DNA of 64,000 bases from assembly GCA_038207265.1 (NCBI GenBank), contig JBBQZZ010000005.1, positions 1 to 64,000 on the forward strand, given 5' to 3'. Source of the DNA: JACMLD01 sp038207265 (GTDB taxonomy: Bacteria > Bacteroidota > Bacteroidia > Chitinophagales > Chitinophagaceae). A program made the translations under genes and the position numbers. Shown here one piece after another: positions 44,464 through 54,095 of the stretch (within the stretch, counting starts at the first letter, position 1; the number at the start of each line of letters is the position of its first letter). The notes under the pieces were generated by a model, which ran no database searches, had not been told where the DNA came from, and was given only the letters and a program-made list of their open reading frames with translations.

Positions 44464-45510
44464 ATGAATCGGGATGTCCATTACAGTGATTACCTGCAAC
44501 TCAGCAAAATACTCAATGCGCAATTTCCTGAAAGCGATAAATCAAATATTGCAGCGCATGACGAAATGTTGTTTATCGTCATCCACCAATCATACGAATT
44601 ATGGTTTAAACAACTATTGTTTGAAATAGATTCCGTTTGCTCCATCATGCTGAAGCCTTCACTGAACGATAACTCGCCTGAATTGCAAACCGTAACACAT
44701 CGTTTGACGCGCTGTATCACAATCTTAAAATTACTGGTGCACCAGATTGATGTAATGGAAACAATGACACCGATGGATTTTTTGGATTTCCGTGATTTGC
44801 TAAGGCCGGCATCAGGTTTTCAAAGTGTGCAATTCAAATTACTGGAAGCCAGGTTAGGTTTAAAGTATGAACAACGCCACGGTCAATCATACTACATTTC
44901 ACAGTTGCGGCAGGAAGAAGTAGAAGAGGTAAAAAAGGTTGAGGAGGAATTGTCATTATTGGATTTGGTCAATGCCTGGTTGGAACGGATGCCATTTTTT
45001 GAGGAAAATGAAAACTGGAAGAATTTTAAATTTTCCGGGGCTCATTCAAACAGCCATCATAACGAACATGTATACTGGCAGGAATATAAAAATGTTTACA
45101 TACAAAGCCTTGCCGATTCAGAAACTGCAAATATTGAGTTGTTTCATTCGATTGTTTTTAAAGACGATGCAACCCGCCAGCTTTCCGCCAGGGCCAATCG
45201 GGCCGCTTTGTTCATCATGTTGTACAGGGGCTATCCAATATTACAATTGCCGTTTCAATTGCTGAATAATTTACTGGAGATAGATGAACAACTGAGCACC
45301 TGGCGATACCGTCATGTGAGCATGGTAAACCGTATGATCGGCAGTCGAATTGGTACAGGGGGCAGCACAGGCGGTAATTACCTTAAGGCAGCATTGGACA
45401 AGCATTATATCTTCAGGGAAATTACACAGCTCACCAGTTTTCTCATTGAAAGAAAAAAATTGCCTGCGCTAAGTACTGAAATGGAAAAGCGTTTGGGTTT
45501 TATTCAATAA
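44464..45510 (+). CDS. kynA: Tryptophan 2,3-dioxygenase
   Basis: About 348 residues from the ATG at 44464; the frame opens at 44398, but that region contains the purD terminator. Family motifs include HYSDYLQLSKILNAQ, DEMLFIVIHQSYELWFKQLL, FLDFRDLLRPASGFQSVQF and, at the C-terminal side, RHVSMVNRMIGSRIGTGGSTGG, where the histidine is the expected haem ligand. The enzyme opens the indole ring of tryptophan to N-formylkynurenine, the first step of the kynurenine route to NAD. It ends 5 bases before a convergent hydrolase gene. Confidence 0.95.
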   Translation: MNRDVHYSDYLQLSKILNAQFPESDKSNIAAHDEMLFIVIHQSYELWFKQLLFEIDSVCSIMLKPSLNDNSPELQTVTHRLTRCITILKLLVHQIDVMETMTPMDFLDFRDLLRPASGFQSVQFKLLEARLGLKYEQRHGQSYYISQLRQEEVEEVKKVEEELSLLDLVNAWLERMPFFEENENWKNFKFSGAHSNSHHNEHVYWQEYKNVYIQSLADSETANIELFHSIVFKDDATRQLSARANRAALFIMLYRGYPILQLPFQLLNNLLEIDEQLSTWRYRHVSMVNRMIGSRIGTGGSTGGNYLKAALDKHYIFREITQLTSFLIERKKLPALSTEMEKRLGFIQ

Positions 45511-45515
45511 TAGCA

Positions 45516-46364
45516 TTAGTTAAACCGGCCGGCTTTTTCAATATTTCGGTAAGGCTTAGAAAAAAAATCATCCACATTCTTATTGAAGTCGTCTTTATAA
45601 ACAATGGGTGTGCTATGTCCGGAATTTGGTAAAATCCAGCAATAAGAGCGTTTAATGTTTTTTGCAATCAACAGGGTATGTGCAGCTTTTAATATATCGT
45701 GATCACCACCTATGATTAATGATGGACACTGAATGGTCTGTAATTGCGACAAGGCAATATGTGGTTCTTCTACCAGGAGCCGCATCAATTTCCACTGTGC
45801 TTTTTCCACTGTATTTTTTTGGGTTTTGTTTTTCAGGTTGCTGTACATGGGCATGATAAGATCACTTACGTCTTGTTCAACAGCGCTTGAATCTGGCCAT
45901 AAGTTAGCGCCTGTTACAGCCAGTTTGCTTACTTTTTCAGGATGCCGGATGGCAAGTAATAATCCTTCAATTCCACCATCGCTCCATCCAATCACAAATG
46001 CGGAGTCAACTTTCATCGCGTTCAACAATGCTGCATAGTCGTCTGCCATCATTTCATAAGACAGTGAATCAGACGGATCTGCAGATTTTCCCTGTGCCCT
46101 GCTATCAGCAATAATTACTTTGTATTTTTTTGAGAAATAGGGAATCTGGTAAATAAAATTGTCAATTGAGCCGCCATTTCCATGAATTATTAAAAGCGGT
46201 TGTCCTTCACCGTAGGTTTCGCAATACATTTTAAAACCCCTGATGTCATAATATTTACCGGCATTTTTGTTGTTGCCGTAGGGTATGACTGAATTATTTT
46301 CCTGTGCATTGATACCATTGTACAAATATGCAAGGGAAAGGCAAAGACTAATAAGTTTTCTCAT
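45516..46364 (-). CDS. Alpha/beta hydrolase, exported
   Basis: About 282 residues from the ATG at 46364 (a TTG at 46370 is also in frame). A signal peptide (about 1-20, ending INAQ) precedes an alpha/beta-hydrolase fold: the oxyanion segment LLIIHGNGGSIDNF, the ADSRAQGKSADP motif, and the nucleophile elbow VIGWSDGG with the catalytic serine. A later GGDHDIL gives the likely acid and PNSGHSTP the histidine. The substrate is unknown. It is convergent with the dioxygenase gene with only 5 bases between stops. Confidence 0.9.
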   Translation of the reverse strand: MRKLISLCLSLAYLYNGINAQENNSVIPYGNNKNAGKYYDIRGFKMYCETYGEGQPLLIIHGNGGSIDNFIYQIPYFSKKYKVIIADSRAQGKSADPSDSLSYEMMADDYAALLNAMKVDSAFVIGWSDGGIEGLLLAIRHPEKVSKLAVTGANLWPDSSAVEQDVSDLIMPMYSNLKNKTQKNTVEKAQWKLMRLLVEEPHIALSQLQTIQCPSLIIGGDHDILKAAHTLLIAKNIKRSYCWILPNSGHSTPIVYKDDFNKNVDDFFSKPYRNIEKAGRFN

Positions 46365-46370
46365 AATCAA

Positions 46371-46728
46371 TAAAAGTGCTGGTGAATAAATTAAGGATGC
46401 AAAAGATAATTCTTTTCTATAAAAACATCGTGAAACGGGTCGCTTAAAAAATGAGTTTGGTTTATGGAAGACGAAAGAATTACAATGGTATTGTAAGCTT
46501 CAGGGAGCAACAAATTGCAACGCCGTTTGCGATTCCTTGTAAACTTACCCGCTGGTATTTAAAATTCTACCCGCCCGGCTCACAATATTCGTCTTTTAAG
46601 CCACGTTTAACAGCCGGTGCAGACCTGAAAAAAAAGCTTGATTGGCAAGCATTTGGCTTTGTTTATTCGAATTATTTACTTCAATTTTGCACCCATTACA
46701 TCCTATTCAAAAATCTGAGACTGAAACC
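46371..46728. other. Intergenic region between hydrolase and mreB
   Basis: About 358 bases between two divergent genes. Frames run through it (one of 103 codons from 46451 and an upstream extension of mreB), but neither looks like a protein. The region probably holds the promoters of both genes. No perfect TAnnTTTG box, RNA gene or strong hairpin was seen. Confidence 0.4.
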
Positions 46729-47754
46729 ATGGGACTTTTCAATTTTTTTACACAAGAGATAGCGATTGACCTGGGCACGGCCAATACCCTTATCATACAT
46801 AACGATGAGGTAGTGGTGAACGAACCTTCGATTGTTGCACTGAACAGAAACAACCCCAAAGAGGTACTGGCAGTGGGAAAGAAGGCTTTGATGATGCACG
46901 AGAAAACCCATGAAAGCATACGCACGGTTCGCCCTTTGAAAGACGGCGTAATAGCAGATTTCAATGCTGCTGAGCTGATGATAAGGGAAATGATCAAAAT
47001 GATTTATCCCAAAAAGCCATGGTTTCCACCTAGCTGGAGAATGATGATTTGTATTCCTTCATCAATTACTGAAGTAGAAAAGCGAGCTGTAAGAGACAGT
47101 GCTGAACAAGCCGGTGCCAAAGAGGTATATCTTATTCATGAACCCATGGCAGCGGCACTGGGTATTGGAATAGACGTGGAAGAACCTGTGGGCAATATGA
47201 TTATTGATATTGGGGGTGGAACCACTGGGATCACCGTTATTGCGTTGGCTGGTATTGTTTGTGATCAGTCAATTCGTATTGCCGGAGATGAATTTACAGC
47301 AGATATTATGGAAGCTTTGCGTCGTTACCACAGTTTACTGATTGGTGAACGTACTGCTGAACAGATAAAGATCAACATTGGCGCGGCCATGAAAGATTTG
47401 GAAAATCCCCCAGAGGATATTCCTGTGAATGGACGTGACCTGGTTACGGGTATTCCAAAACAAATTATGGTTAGTTACCAGGAAATAGCAGAGGCACTTG
47501 ACAAAAGTATCTTTAAGATTGAAGAAGCTATTTTGAAAGCGCTGGAAACAACACCACCTGAGTTGGCGGGGGATATTTATCGAAGGGGTTTGTATCTCAC
47601 GGGCGGTGGTGCATTGTTACGCGGCCTTGATAAGCGTTTGAGCCAGAAAATTAAATTACCTGTTCATATTGCGGACGATCCTTTAAAAAGTGTGGTGCGT
47701 GGCACGGGGCTGGCTTTGAAACACTATGATCGCTATCCATTTGTGATGAGATAA
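46729..47754 (+). CDS. mreB: Rod shape-determining protein MreB
   Basis: 341 residues from the ATG at 46729, which gives the canonical beginning MGLFNFFTQEIAIDLGTANT; upstream frame to 46642 is non-coding. Actin-fold nucleotide motifs are present: DLGTANTLI, VRPLKDGVIADF, IHEPMAAALGIG and IDIGGGTTGITVIAL, with GGGALLRGLDKRL near the C-terminus. MreB filaments guide the elongation machinery along the inner membrane. It starts the mreBCD-mrdA-rodA cluster. Confidence 0.97.
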   Translation: MGLFNFFTQEIAIDLGTANTLIIHNDEVVVNEPSIVALNRNNPKEVLAVGKKALMMHEKTHESIRTVRPLKDGVIADFNAAELMIREMIKMIYPKKPWFPPSWRMMICIPSSITEVEKRAVRDSAEQAGAKEVYLIHEPMAAALGIGIDVEEPVGNMIIDIGGGTTGITVIALAGIVCDQSIRIAGDEFTADIMEALRRYHSLLIGERTAEQIKINIGAAMKDLENPPEDIPVNGRDLVTGIPKQIMVSYQEIAEALDKSIFKIEEAILKALETTPPELAGDIYRRGLYLTGGGALLRGLDKRLSQKIKLPVHIADDPLKSVVRGTGLALKHYDRYPFVMR

Positions 47755-47839
47755 CACTATTTTCGTAAAGGGATCCGAAGTCTGAACGCAGTTTATTCCG
47801 TTTTTGGATTTCGGATTTCTGATATAAACCACCTTATTT

Positions 47840-48697
47840 GTGCGAAACATATTTCTCTTCATCAGAAGATTCTCCAATTTTCTCTTCTTTTTGGTGTTGC
47901 AGATATTGGCCCTTTACTTTTTGTTTCGCTACAACAAATTTCATGAAGCTGCTTTTATGGGTGTTGCAGGCGAAGTAACCGGCAGGGTTAGCGAAAAATA
48001 TAATAACATAGAATATTACTTCAAGCTCAAAAAGACCAATGAGGCACTGGTAAAGGAAAATATGCATTTGCGCAGTTTGCTTAAAGTAAATTATGAAAGT
48101 GCCGATACTTCAAAAAAGCTTGTTATTGATTCAATTCGTATTGACTCTTCATTGACTATACAGCGATTTAAGTATTATGATGCCAAAGTAGTTGGTAGTT
48201 TTATTACATCTCAAACTAATTATATCACAATACATCGTGGCGCCAACCAGGGTATTCCAAAAGGCAAGGAATGGGGAGTAATTGGTCCGGACGGTATTGT
48301 AGGAAGAATCGTAAATGCCAGCGATAATTTTTCCGTTGTGATGAGTGCGCTCAACCGTCAATTCAAAGTGTATTCGATGCTAAAAAAAGGCCAGGAAACC
48401 GGTATTGTTTCATGGGATGGCGATAACCCCCTCTATCTTAAACTCATCAATATACCCAAGAGCGCACAGATTGCAAAAGGAGACACGGTGGTAACCAGCA
48501 ACATTTCTGATATATTTCCACCGGGTATTATGGTTGGCACCGTTGCAGAAATCATAGATGATAGAAGCAGTAATTTTTATACACTTAAATTAAAGACGGC
48601 TACTAATTTTTATAACCTGCAATATGTTTATGTGCTGGAAGATTTGCAGCGGGAAGAAAGACAGAGATCAGAAGAACCAATTAAAAAAGGTCAATGA
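47840..48697 (+). CDS. mreC: Rod shape-determining protein MreC
   Basis: 285 residues from a GTG start at 47840. An N-terminal membrane helix (about 12-30) is followed by a coiled-coil segment (about 55-85) and the MreC beta domains with NYITIHRGANQGIPKGKEWGV-type motifs near 128-148 and GDTVVTSNISDIFPPGIMVGTV near 215-237. MreC links MreB filaments to the penicillin-binding protein in the periplasm. The stop overlaps the mreD start by 4 bases. An inverted repeat lies in the mreB-mreC gap. Confidence 0.95.
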   Translation: MRNIFLFIRRFSNFLFFLVLQILALYFLFRYNKFHEAAFMGVAGEVTGRVSEKYNNIEYYFKLKKTNEALVKENMHLRSLLKVNYESADTSKKLVIDSIRIDSSLTIQRFKYYDAKVVGSFITSQTNYITIHRGANQGIPKGKEWGVIGPDGIVGRIVNASDNFSVVMSALNRQFKVYSMLKKGQETGIVSWDGDNPLYLKLINIPKSAQIAKGDTVVTSNISDIFPPGIMVGTVAEIIDDRSSNFYTLKLKTATNFYNLQYVYVLEDLQREERQRSEEPIKKGQ

Positions 48698-49230
48698 GTT
48701 CATTTGTAAAAAATATAATCCGTTTTGCATTGTTTATTTTGCTGCAGGTATTTGTACTGCATAAAATTCCGCCCTTGCATAGATTCATCACTCCTTACTT
48801 ATATTTCCTGTTCATCATATGGCTTCCATTCAATACAGGAAGAGCTTTGTTGATGGTGATTTCGTTTATATATGGATTAACGCTGGACTATTTCCTGAAA
48901 ACACCGGGATTACATGCGGCTTGTTGTGTGCTGATAGGCTATGTGCGACCCTTCCTGATCAATATTCTTACCCGGCAGGAGGCAAGTGAACAAAATTATG
49001 CTTCGCCGTCAATTGTAAGTATGAACTGGGCGCCTTATTTAACTTATGTATTTGTGCTAACCCTGCTGCACCACGGATACCTTGTATTTTTAGAATGGAT
49101 GCAGTTTGGCAATTTCTGGTATTTTCTTGGAAAAGTGGTAGCAACAACCGGTATCAGCCTGCTATTGATCTTTATCACTGAATTACTTTTCTTTCGCAAA
49201 GAAAAATTCAGGACCAACACAGTTAAGTAA
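48694..49230 (+). CDS. mreD: Rod shape-determining protein MreD
   Basis: 178 residues, very hydrophobic, with about five membrane segments. It overlaps mreC by ATGA, indicating translational coupling. The sequence is poorly conserved, as usual for MreD; identity rests on position, size and the IYGLTLDYFLKTPGLHAAC motif, which is typical of the Bacteroidota version. It is an inner-membrane component of the elongasome. Confidence 0.9.
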   Translation: MSSFVKNIIRFALFILLQVFVLHKIPPLHRFITPYLYFLFIIWLPFNTGRALLMVISFIYGLTLDYFLKTPGLHAACCVLIGYVRPFLINILTRQEASEQNYASPSIVSMNWAPYLTYVFVLTLLHHGYLVFLEWMQFGNFWYFLGKVVATTGISLLLIFITELLFFRKEKFRTNTVK

Positions 49231-49347
49231 ATTCGCTTACTTGTATTTCGTGTAATAATGTGATGGAAAAATAAATATTCATACCGGTACAATAAATTAG
49301 TGGTTTCTTCATTCGTAATTTGCACTTTGTAATTCTTTCTTCACCGT

Positions 49348-51447
49348 ATGTCCGTTTTTAACCAGTCGCGCAGTACTATAATCAGGCTCATTTTTTTGGG
49401 AGTATTTATTATTATAATCGGACAACTTATCAACCTTCAATTGTTTTCGGATAAATACAAACAACTGGCTATGAATAATGCCTTGTTTGCAAAAGTTATT
49501 TATCCAGACCGGGGCATCATATATGATCGTAAAGGGAAAGCAATTTTGAATAATACAATTATGTATGACCTGGTAGTTACACCCAGCCAGGTCAAAAACG
49601 TTGATACCACTGCATTGTGTTACTTGCTAGGGATCGATACAACGGAGTTTAAACAACGGATGATTGAAGCGATATTTAAAAACACCCGCTTTCGTCCTTC
49701 TGTATTTGAAGGCTTATTACGTTCTGATCTTTATGCAAAACTGGACGAGAACATCTGGAAATTTCCGGGCTTCGACCTGGTAGAAAGACCTGTAAGAAAG
49801 TACCCGTTTAATGCAGCCGCTCATATCCTGGGTTATATCGGTGAAGCAGATTCCAGTGTTATCCGCCGCTACGGTGGATTTTACCGTATGGGTGACTATA
49901 TTGGCAGAAGTGGTCTTGAGCAATCTTATGAAGAAATATTAAGAGGTCAGCGTGGTGTTAAATACATTATCAAAGACAATAAGAATCGTTTGCAGGGCAG
50001 TTTTGAAAAAGGCGAAAATGATACTGCAGCAATAGCAGGACGGGGATTGAGAACGTCAATTGATATCGAATTACAACAACTGGCTGAAAAATTAATGACA
50101 GATAAAGTAGGCGCAGTGGTAGCCATTGAACCTAAAACTGGTGGAATCATTGCCATGGTTTCCGGTCCTAATTTCAATCCCAATGATCTAACGGGTCCGG
50201 ACAAGCAAAAAAATTACGCGAGCCTCGCTTTGAATGTTTCTGCTCCACTATTGAACCGTGCCATTAAAGGTCAGTATCCTGCAGGTTCAACCTATAAACC
50301 ACTTGGAGCGCTTATTGGATTAAACGAAGGAGTCATTACTCAAAACAGTGGTTATGATTGTCATGGTGTTTATACCGTTTGTCCGCACCCGGTAAAATGT
50401 GATGAAAAAATTGCAGGACATGCCGCCAATTTGAGATTGGCCATCGCGCATTCCTGTAATTCATTTTTTTCGCAAACACTTAAACTAACCATTGATAATC
50501 CGCAATACCATAGTGCAAGAAGGGGATTAACCAAATGGAAAGAATATGTAAATGCATTTGGTCTCGGGCACCGGATAGGTGTAGATCTGCCAAGTGAAGA
50601 CGGTGGAAATATTCCGGACACCACTGCTTATGATAAAGAATACCGTGGCCAGTGGAATTCCTGTACAATGGTAGGTGGTGGACTTGGAATTGGGCAAGAT
50701 AAGATGTCTGTAACTCCGTTGCAAATGGCAAATGCAATATGCATTGTCGCCAATAAGGGATATTTCTATACACCACATTTTGTTGAGAAAATTGATGGAG
50801 GGTCTACAGAAGACACGTTATTAAACAGGTTCAGCAGGAAGCATGAAGTGCTGACCCATATTTCGGATGATGCTTATGAAACTGTAATCAGCGGTATGCA
50901 GGATGTAGTTGAAATTGGTACTGCAAGAATAGCCCGCATTCCTGGTATTGATATGTGTGCTAAAACTGGAACAGCGCAAAACAGATTGGTTGTACTGGGA
51001 AAAGCAATTGACTTGCCAAATAATTCAATGTTTGTTTGTTTTGCTCCCCGAGAGAATCCGAAAATAGTTATCGCAGTAGTTGTACAGAATGCAGGGTATG
51101 GATCTAAATGGGCCGCACCAATCGGATCTTTGCTGGTTGAAAAATACCTCAATGATACTTTGCGTGCAGAACGGATTAAAGAAGCAGATGTAATTTCGCA
51201 TTCAAACCTGATGCCCACTTATCTGAAACGGGTTCAATATCATGAGGATTCATTAAGGGCAGCGCTTTGGGCCAGGCAAACAGGAGATAGTACCCGTTGG
51301 TTTAAATATGTCTCTCCATCTTTCCGTGCCATGCAATTGGATACAAGCAGGAGAACTGATAATAAAATACCAGACGACAAAAAAATATTTATGATCAAAC
51401 CAAAAACCAATAACACGATTCCGCAAAAGGATTCTGTGAGACATTAA
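49348..51447 (+). CDS. mrdA: Penicillin-binding protein 2
   Basis: 699 residues. An N-terminal membrane helix (about 10-30) precedes the dimerisation domain with YPDRGIIYDRKGKAIL and NAAAHILGYIGE motifs. The transpeptidase domain shows the active-site STYK at about residue 314, an SCN triad at about 368, and KTGTAQN at about 538. PBP2 cross-links peptidoglycan during cell elongation and works with RodA, encoded 3 bases downstream. The C-terminal tail (about 640-699) is charged and low complexity. Confidence 0.97.
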   Translation: MSVFNQSRSTIIRLIFLGVFIIIIGQLINLQLFSDKYKQLAMNNALFAKVIYPDRGIIYDRKGKAILNNTIMYDLVVTPSQVKNVDTTALCYLLGIDTTEFKQRMIEAIFKNTRFRPSVFEGLLRSDLYAKLDENIWKFPGFDLVERPVRKYPFNAAAHILGYIGEADSSVIRRYGGFYRMGDYIGRSGLEQSYEEILRGQRGVKYIIKDNKNRLQGSFEKGENDTAAIAGRGLRTSIDIELQQLAEKLMTDKVGAVVAIEPKTGGIIAMVSGPNFNPNDLTGPDKQKNYASLALNVSAPLLNRAIKGQYPAGSTYKPLGALIGLNEGVITQNSGYDCHGVYTVCPHPVKCDEKIAGHAANLRLAIAHSCNSFFSQTLKLTIDNPQYHSARRGLTKWKEYVNAFGLGHRIGVDLPSEDGGNIPDTTAYDKEYRGQWNSCTMVGGGLGIGQDKMSVTPLQMANAICIVANKGYFYTPHFVEKIDGGSTEDTLLNRFSRKHEVLTHISDDAYETVISGMQDVVEIGTARIARIPGIDMCAKTGTAQNRLVVLGKAIDLPNNSMFVCFAPRENPKIVIAVVVQNAGYGSKWAAPIGSLLVEKYLNDTLRAERIKEADVISHSNLMPTYLKRVQYHEDSLRAALWARQTGDSTRWFKYVSPSFRAMQLDTSRRTDNKIPDDKKIFMIKPKTNNTIPQKDSVRH

Positions 51448-51450
51448 TAT

Positions 51451-52797
51451 ATGAATCAACGGAACGCTATTATATCAAAGGGTGCAGATTCATTATTGGT
51501 ATGCCTGTATATTATACTGGTATGTATTGGTATACTCAGTATTTTTGCCACCAGCTACAAAGAAGGCGATAATGTTGTGCAGGGCTTTCTGTCTTTCAAA
51601 ACAGATTATAGCAAGCAGTTTTATTTTTTTATCATCAGTGGTATTTTGGCCACGTTTGTATTGATTACAGACAGTAAATTCTTTACGGCTACAGCAAATC
51701 TTTCTTATGCGGTAGGAATATTTTTAATGTTACTTGTTTTTCCTTTTCATTCCGATATTAAAGGAACCAAATCCATTATCAAACTTGGCGGTTTTAATTT
51801 ACAACCTGCTGAAATGTGTAAGTTGTTTGTAAATCTTGCGCTGGCCAAATATCTTTCTCGTATTGAAACAGATTTCAAAAAAACAAAATCTCAGTTGATT
51901 GCTGCTGCAATTGCTATTGCACCTGCTGTACTGAGTATTGCGCAAAGTGAAATGGGACTTGCATTGGTTTATTTTTCTTTCTTCCTGGTAATGTTTCGGG
52001 AAGGTCTTCCCGCTGCTATACTGGTAGTTGGGTTTTCATTGGGGGCGCTGGTGGTAGCTACTTTAGTTGTTCCGCTGAATACACTGGCTTTTGTTCTGAC
52101 TGTTATTGCCGCTGCAACTATTTATTTTATGCGAAGGCAGATAAAAAGGAGACGGGAAGTTCTTGTAACTATTATGGCTATCTGGGTGGTATGTGTTAGT
52201 GTACAGCGGTTCGCTGTTCCCTTTGCATTTAAGCATGCATTGAAATCCTACCAGGTAGAGCGGATTTACAGTATGCTGGGAAAGGATGTTCCTGAAGAAT
52301 ATGTGAGGGGAAATACAGCAGATGAAGATCCGGCAAAGGCGAGTAAGAAAAAGGAGGCAGGTGATTATAACGTAAAACAGAGTAAAATTGCCATTGGTAG
52401 CGGCGGACTTTATGGCAAAGGTTTGCTGAGTGGTACTCAAACAAGAAACGGATTTGTACCGGAACAACATACTGATTTTATTTTTTGTACCATTGGAGAA
52501 GGATTTGGATTTATAGGCAGTATGGTTTTATTGGGAATTTATTTTCTGTTGATCATGCGCATTGTTACTATAGCAGAAAGACAAAGAAGTGTGTTTAGCC
52601 GCTGTTATGCTTATGGTGTGGCTTCTGTTATATTTTTTCATATTACCATCAACATATGCATGACCATTGGCCTGGCACCGGTAATTGGTATTCCATTACC
52701 ATTCTTAAGTTATGGAGGAACAGCCCTGCTTACATTCACTATGCTTTTGTTCATACTTATTCGCCTCGATGCAGACCGGCAAATGGTACTCCGGTAA
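51451..52797 (+). CDS. rodA: Rod shape protein RodA (SEDS glycosyltransferase)
   Basis: 448 residues with about ten membrane helices. SEDS motifs are visible: KSIIKLGGFNLQPAEMCKLF near 111-130, QSEMGLALVYFSFFLV near 169-184, the large loop with GLLSGTQTRNGFVPEQHTDFIF near 327-348 and GIPLPFLSYGGTALLT near 423-438. It polymerises glycan strands together with the upstream PBP2. A cytoplasmic or periplasmic insert rich in Lys/Glu (about 285-305) is longer than in E. coli RodA. Confidence 0.96.
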   Translation: MNQRNAIISKGADSLLVCLYIILVCIGILSIFATSYKEGDNVVQGFLSFKTDYSKQFYFFIISGILATFVLITDSKFFTATANLSYAVGIFLMLLVFPFHSDIKGTKSIIKLGGFNLQPAEMCKLFVNLALAKYLSRIETDFKKTKSQLIAAAIAIAPAVLSIAQSEMGLALVYFSFFLVMFREGLPAAILVVGFSLGALVVATLVVPLNTLAFVLTVIAAATIYFMRRQIKRRREVLVTIMAIWVVCVSVQRFAVPFAFKHALKSYQVERIYSMLGKDVPEEYVRGNTADEDPAKASKKKEAGDYNVKQSKIAIGSGGLYGKGLLSGTQTRNGFVPEQHTDFIFCTIGEGFGFIGSMVLLGIYFLLIMRIVTIAERQRSVFSRCYAYGVASVIFFHITINICMTIGLAPVIGIPLPFLSYGGTALLTFTMLLFILIRLDADRQMVLR

Positions 52798-52833
52798 TAG
52801 CATTTCATAGAAAGGCTTCAATTAAATTGCAGC

Positions 52834-53571
52834 ATGAAAATTATTCCACTCAGTGAAGGTTCGTTTACCATCGATAAATCAAAATTGTTCGTTCCATTCA
52901 ATACTGGAACAGATGATTTGCAGCAACGTCCTGTTGGAAGTTTACTGGTTGAAGTGCAACCATTTTTAGTTATCACGAGCGAAGATGTATTGTTGCTGGA
53001 TAGTGGCCTTGGTTTTGAAAAAGATGGCTTATTACAAATACATCAGCATATGATGGACAATGATATCAATCCTTCAGATGTAACGAAGGTGCTTATGAGC
53101 CATTTACATAAGGATCACGCCGGCGGGATGAGTAAAAAAGATCAAACGGGTCAGTTCGAAACGGCATTTCCAAATGCCACTTATTTTATACAAAAAAAAG
53201 AATTTGAATTTGCTTTTGAAAAAGGTTTTCCTTCTTATGTGACGGATGAACTGAATTGGTTAAGCTCTGCTTCTAACGTAACGTTTCTGGATGGCAATGG
53301 CGTTATTGATGGATATATTAAATATGAAGTTACCGGTGCACACTGTCCCTATCACCAGGTTTTCTGGATAGTGGATGGCGGAGAAAAAATTTTCTTTGGA
53401 GGAGATGTTGCACCTCAACTGCAGCAAATGAAAAGCCGTTTTATTGCCAAGTATGACTTTGATGGCAAAAAATGTATGGAATTGAGGCAACAATGGTGGA
53501 AACAGGCAGAGACTGAAAAATGGTCTTTTTTATTTTATCATGATATCCGAACGCCAATATTTTCTTTTTAA
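52834..53571 (+). CDS. MBL fold metallo-hydrolase
   Basis: 245 residues. The metallo-beta-lactamase metal motif H-x-H-x-D-H occurs at His90, His92, Asp94 and His95 in MSHLHKDHAGG, with the GAHCPYHQ and FFGGDVAPQ motifs supplying further ligands. The N-terminal LLLDSGLG segment is typical. There is no signal peptide. The substrate cannot be told; many relatives are hydrolases of lactones, thioesters or phosphodiesters. It follows rodA by 36 bases but is probably not part of cell-shape control. Confidence 0.9.
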   Translation: MKIIPLSEGSFTIDKSKLFVPFNTGTDDLQQRPVGSLLVEVQPFLVITSEDVLLLDSGLGFEKDGLLQIHQHMMDNDINPSDVTKVLMSHLHKDHAGGMSKKDQTGQFETAFPNATYFIQKKEFEFAFEKGFPSYVTDELNWLSSASNVTFLDGNGVIDGYIKYEVTGAHCPYHQVFWIVDGGEKIFFGGDVAPQLQQMKSRFIAKYDFDGKKCMELRQQWWKQAETEKWSFLFYHDIRTPIFSF

Positions 53572-53655
53572 AAATCATATACCAGTTGTACAAAACGGCC
53601 TGCCCTTGAAAAAGCCTGCCGTTGCTAACCTATGAAAAACACCTAATTAATTTTA

Positions 53656-54081
53656 TTATTGTCGAAAAGGCCGTTGTTTATTCAACTGTCGGTTCATTCT
53701 GCGTTCCTGCAACTCCCGCTGGATAAATCCTCCAAAGTCTTTTTCTGATCGAAAGAAGGTATTGACTTTCTCAGGAGAAATTGCCTTTACAAATTCGCCA
53801 TTGTATTTTTTACGCACGGTAATTATTTTATCTTCTACATCTAACTCGGTCAGGTTTTTTTGTTTTTGTTCCTGGCGAATGCTGCGTATGTCTTCACTAT
53901 ACTTATTATATATTGGCCAGAAGCGTTGTGCTTCTTCAGTAGATAAATCAAGTCGCTTGGTGAGGTATGCTATCTTAAGCGCCTCCAGCTTTTTGCCTGG
54001 TTCTTTCTGTTCTGCATCCTGGGCAAGACCCCTGGAAAGCGCACAAATAATAATGAATACCAGTAGTAAATATTTTTTCAT
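53656..54081 (-). CDS. Periplasmic LTXXQ/Spy-like protein of a sigma-factor locus
   Basis: 141 residues. A signal peptide (1-20, ending GLAQ) precedes a small helical, charged domain with the LDLSTEEAQRFWPIYNKYSED motif near 43-63, resembling CpxP/Spy-type periplasmic sensors. The C-terminus is rich in Arg, Gln and Asn. In Bacteroidota such proteins are often encoded with an ECF sigma factor and called sensors of sigma factors. Here it is third in a sigma/anti-sigma/sensor order. The role as a sensor is inferred from context. Confidence 0.85.
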   Translation of the reverse strand: MKKYLLLVFIIICALSRGLAQDAEQKEPGKKLEALKIAYLTKRLDLSTEEAQRFWPIYNKYSEDIRSIRQEQKQKNLTELDVEDKIITVRKKYNGEFVKAISPEKVNTFFRSEKDFGGFIQRELQERRMNRQLNKQRPFRQ

Positions 54082-54095
54082 GATACTTAATTAAA

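Noticed and set aside
46451..46762. 103-codon plus-strand frame before mreB
   Set aside because: It overlaps the well supported mreB start at 46729, has low-complexity composition and no family; it is read-through of a promoter region.
53580..53620. AACGGC...GCCGTT hairpin between the MBL gene and the minus-strand LTXXQ gene
   Set aside because: Six-base stem, no T-run on either strand; too weak to call a terminator despite its convergent location.
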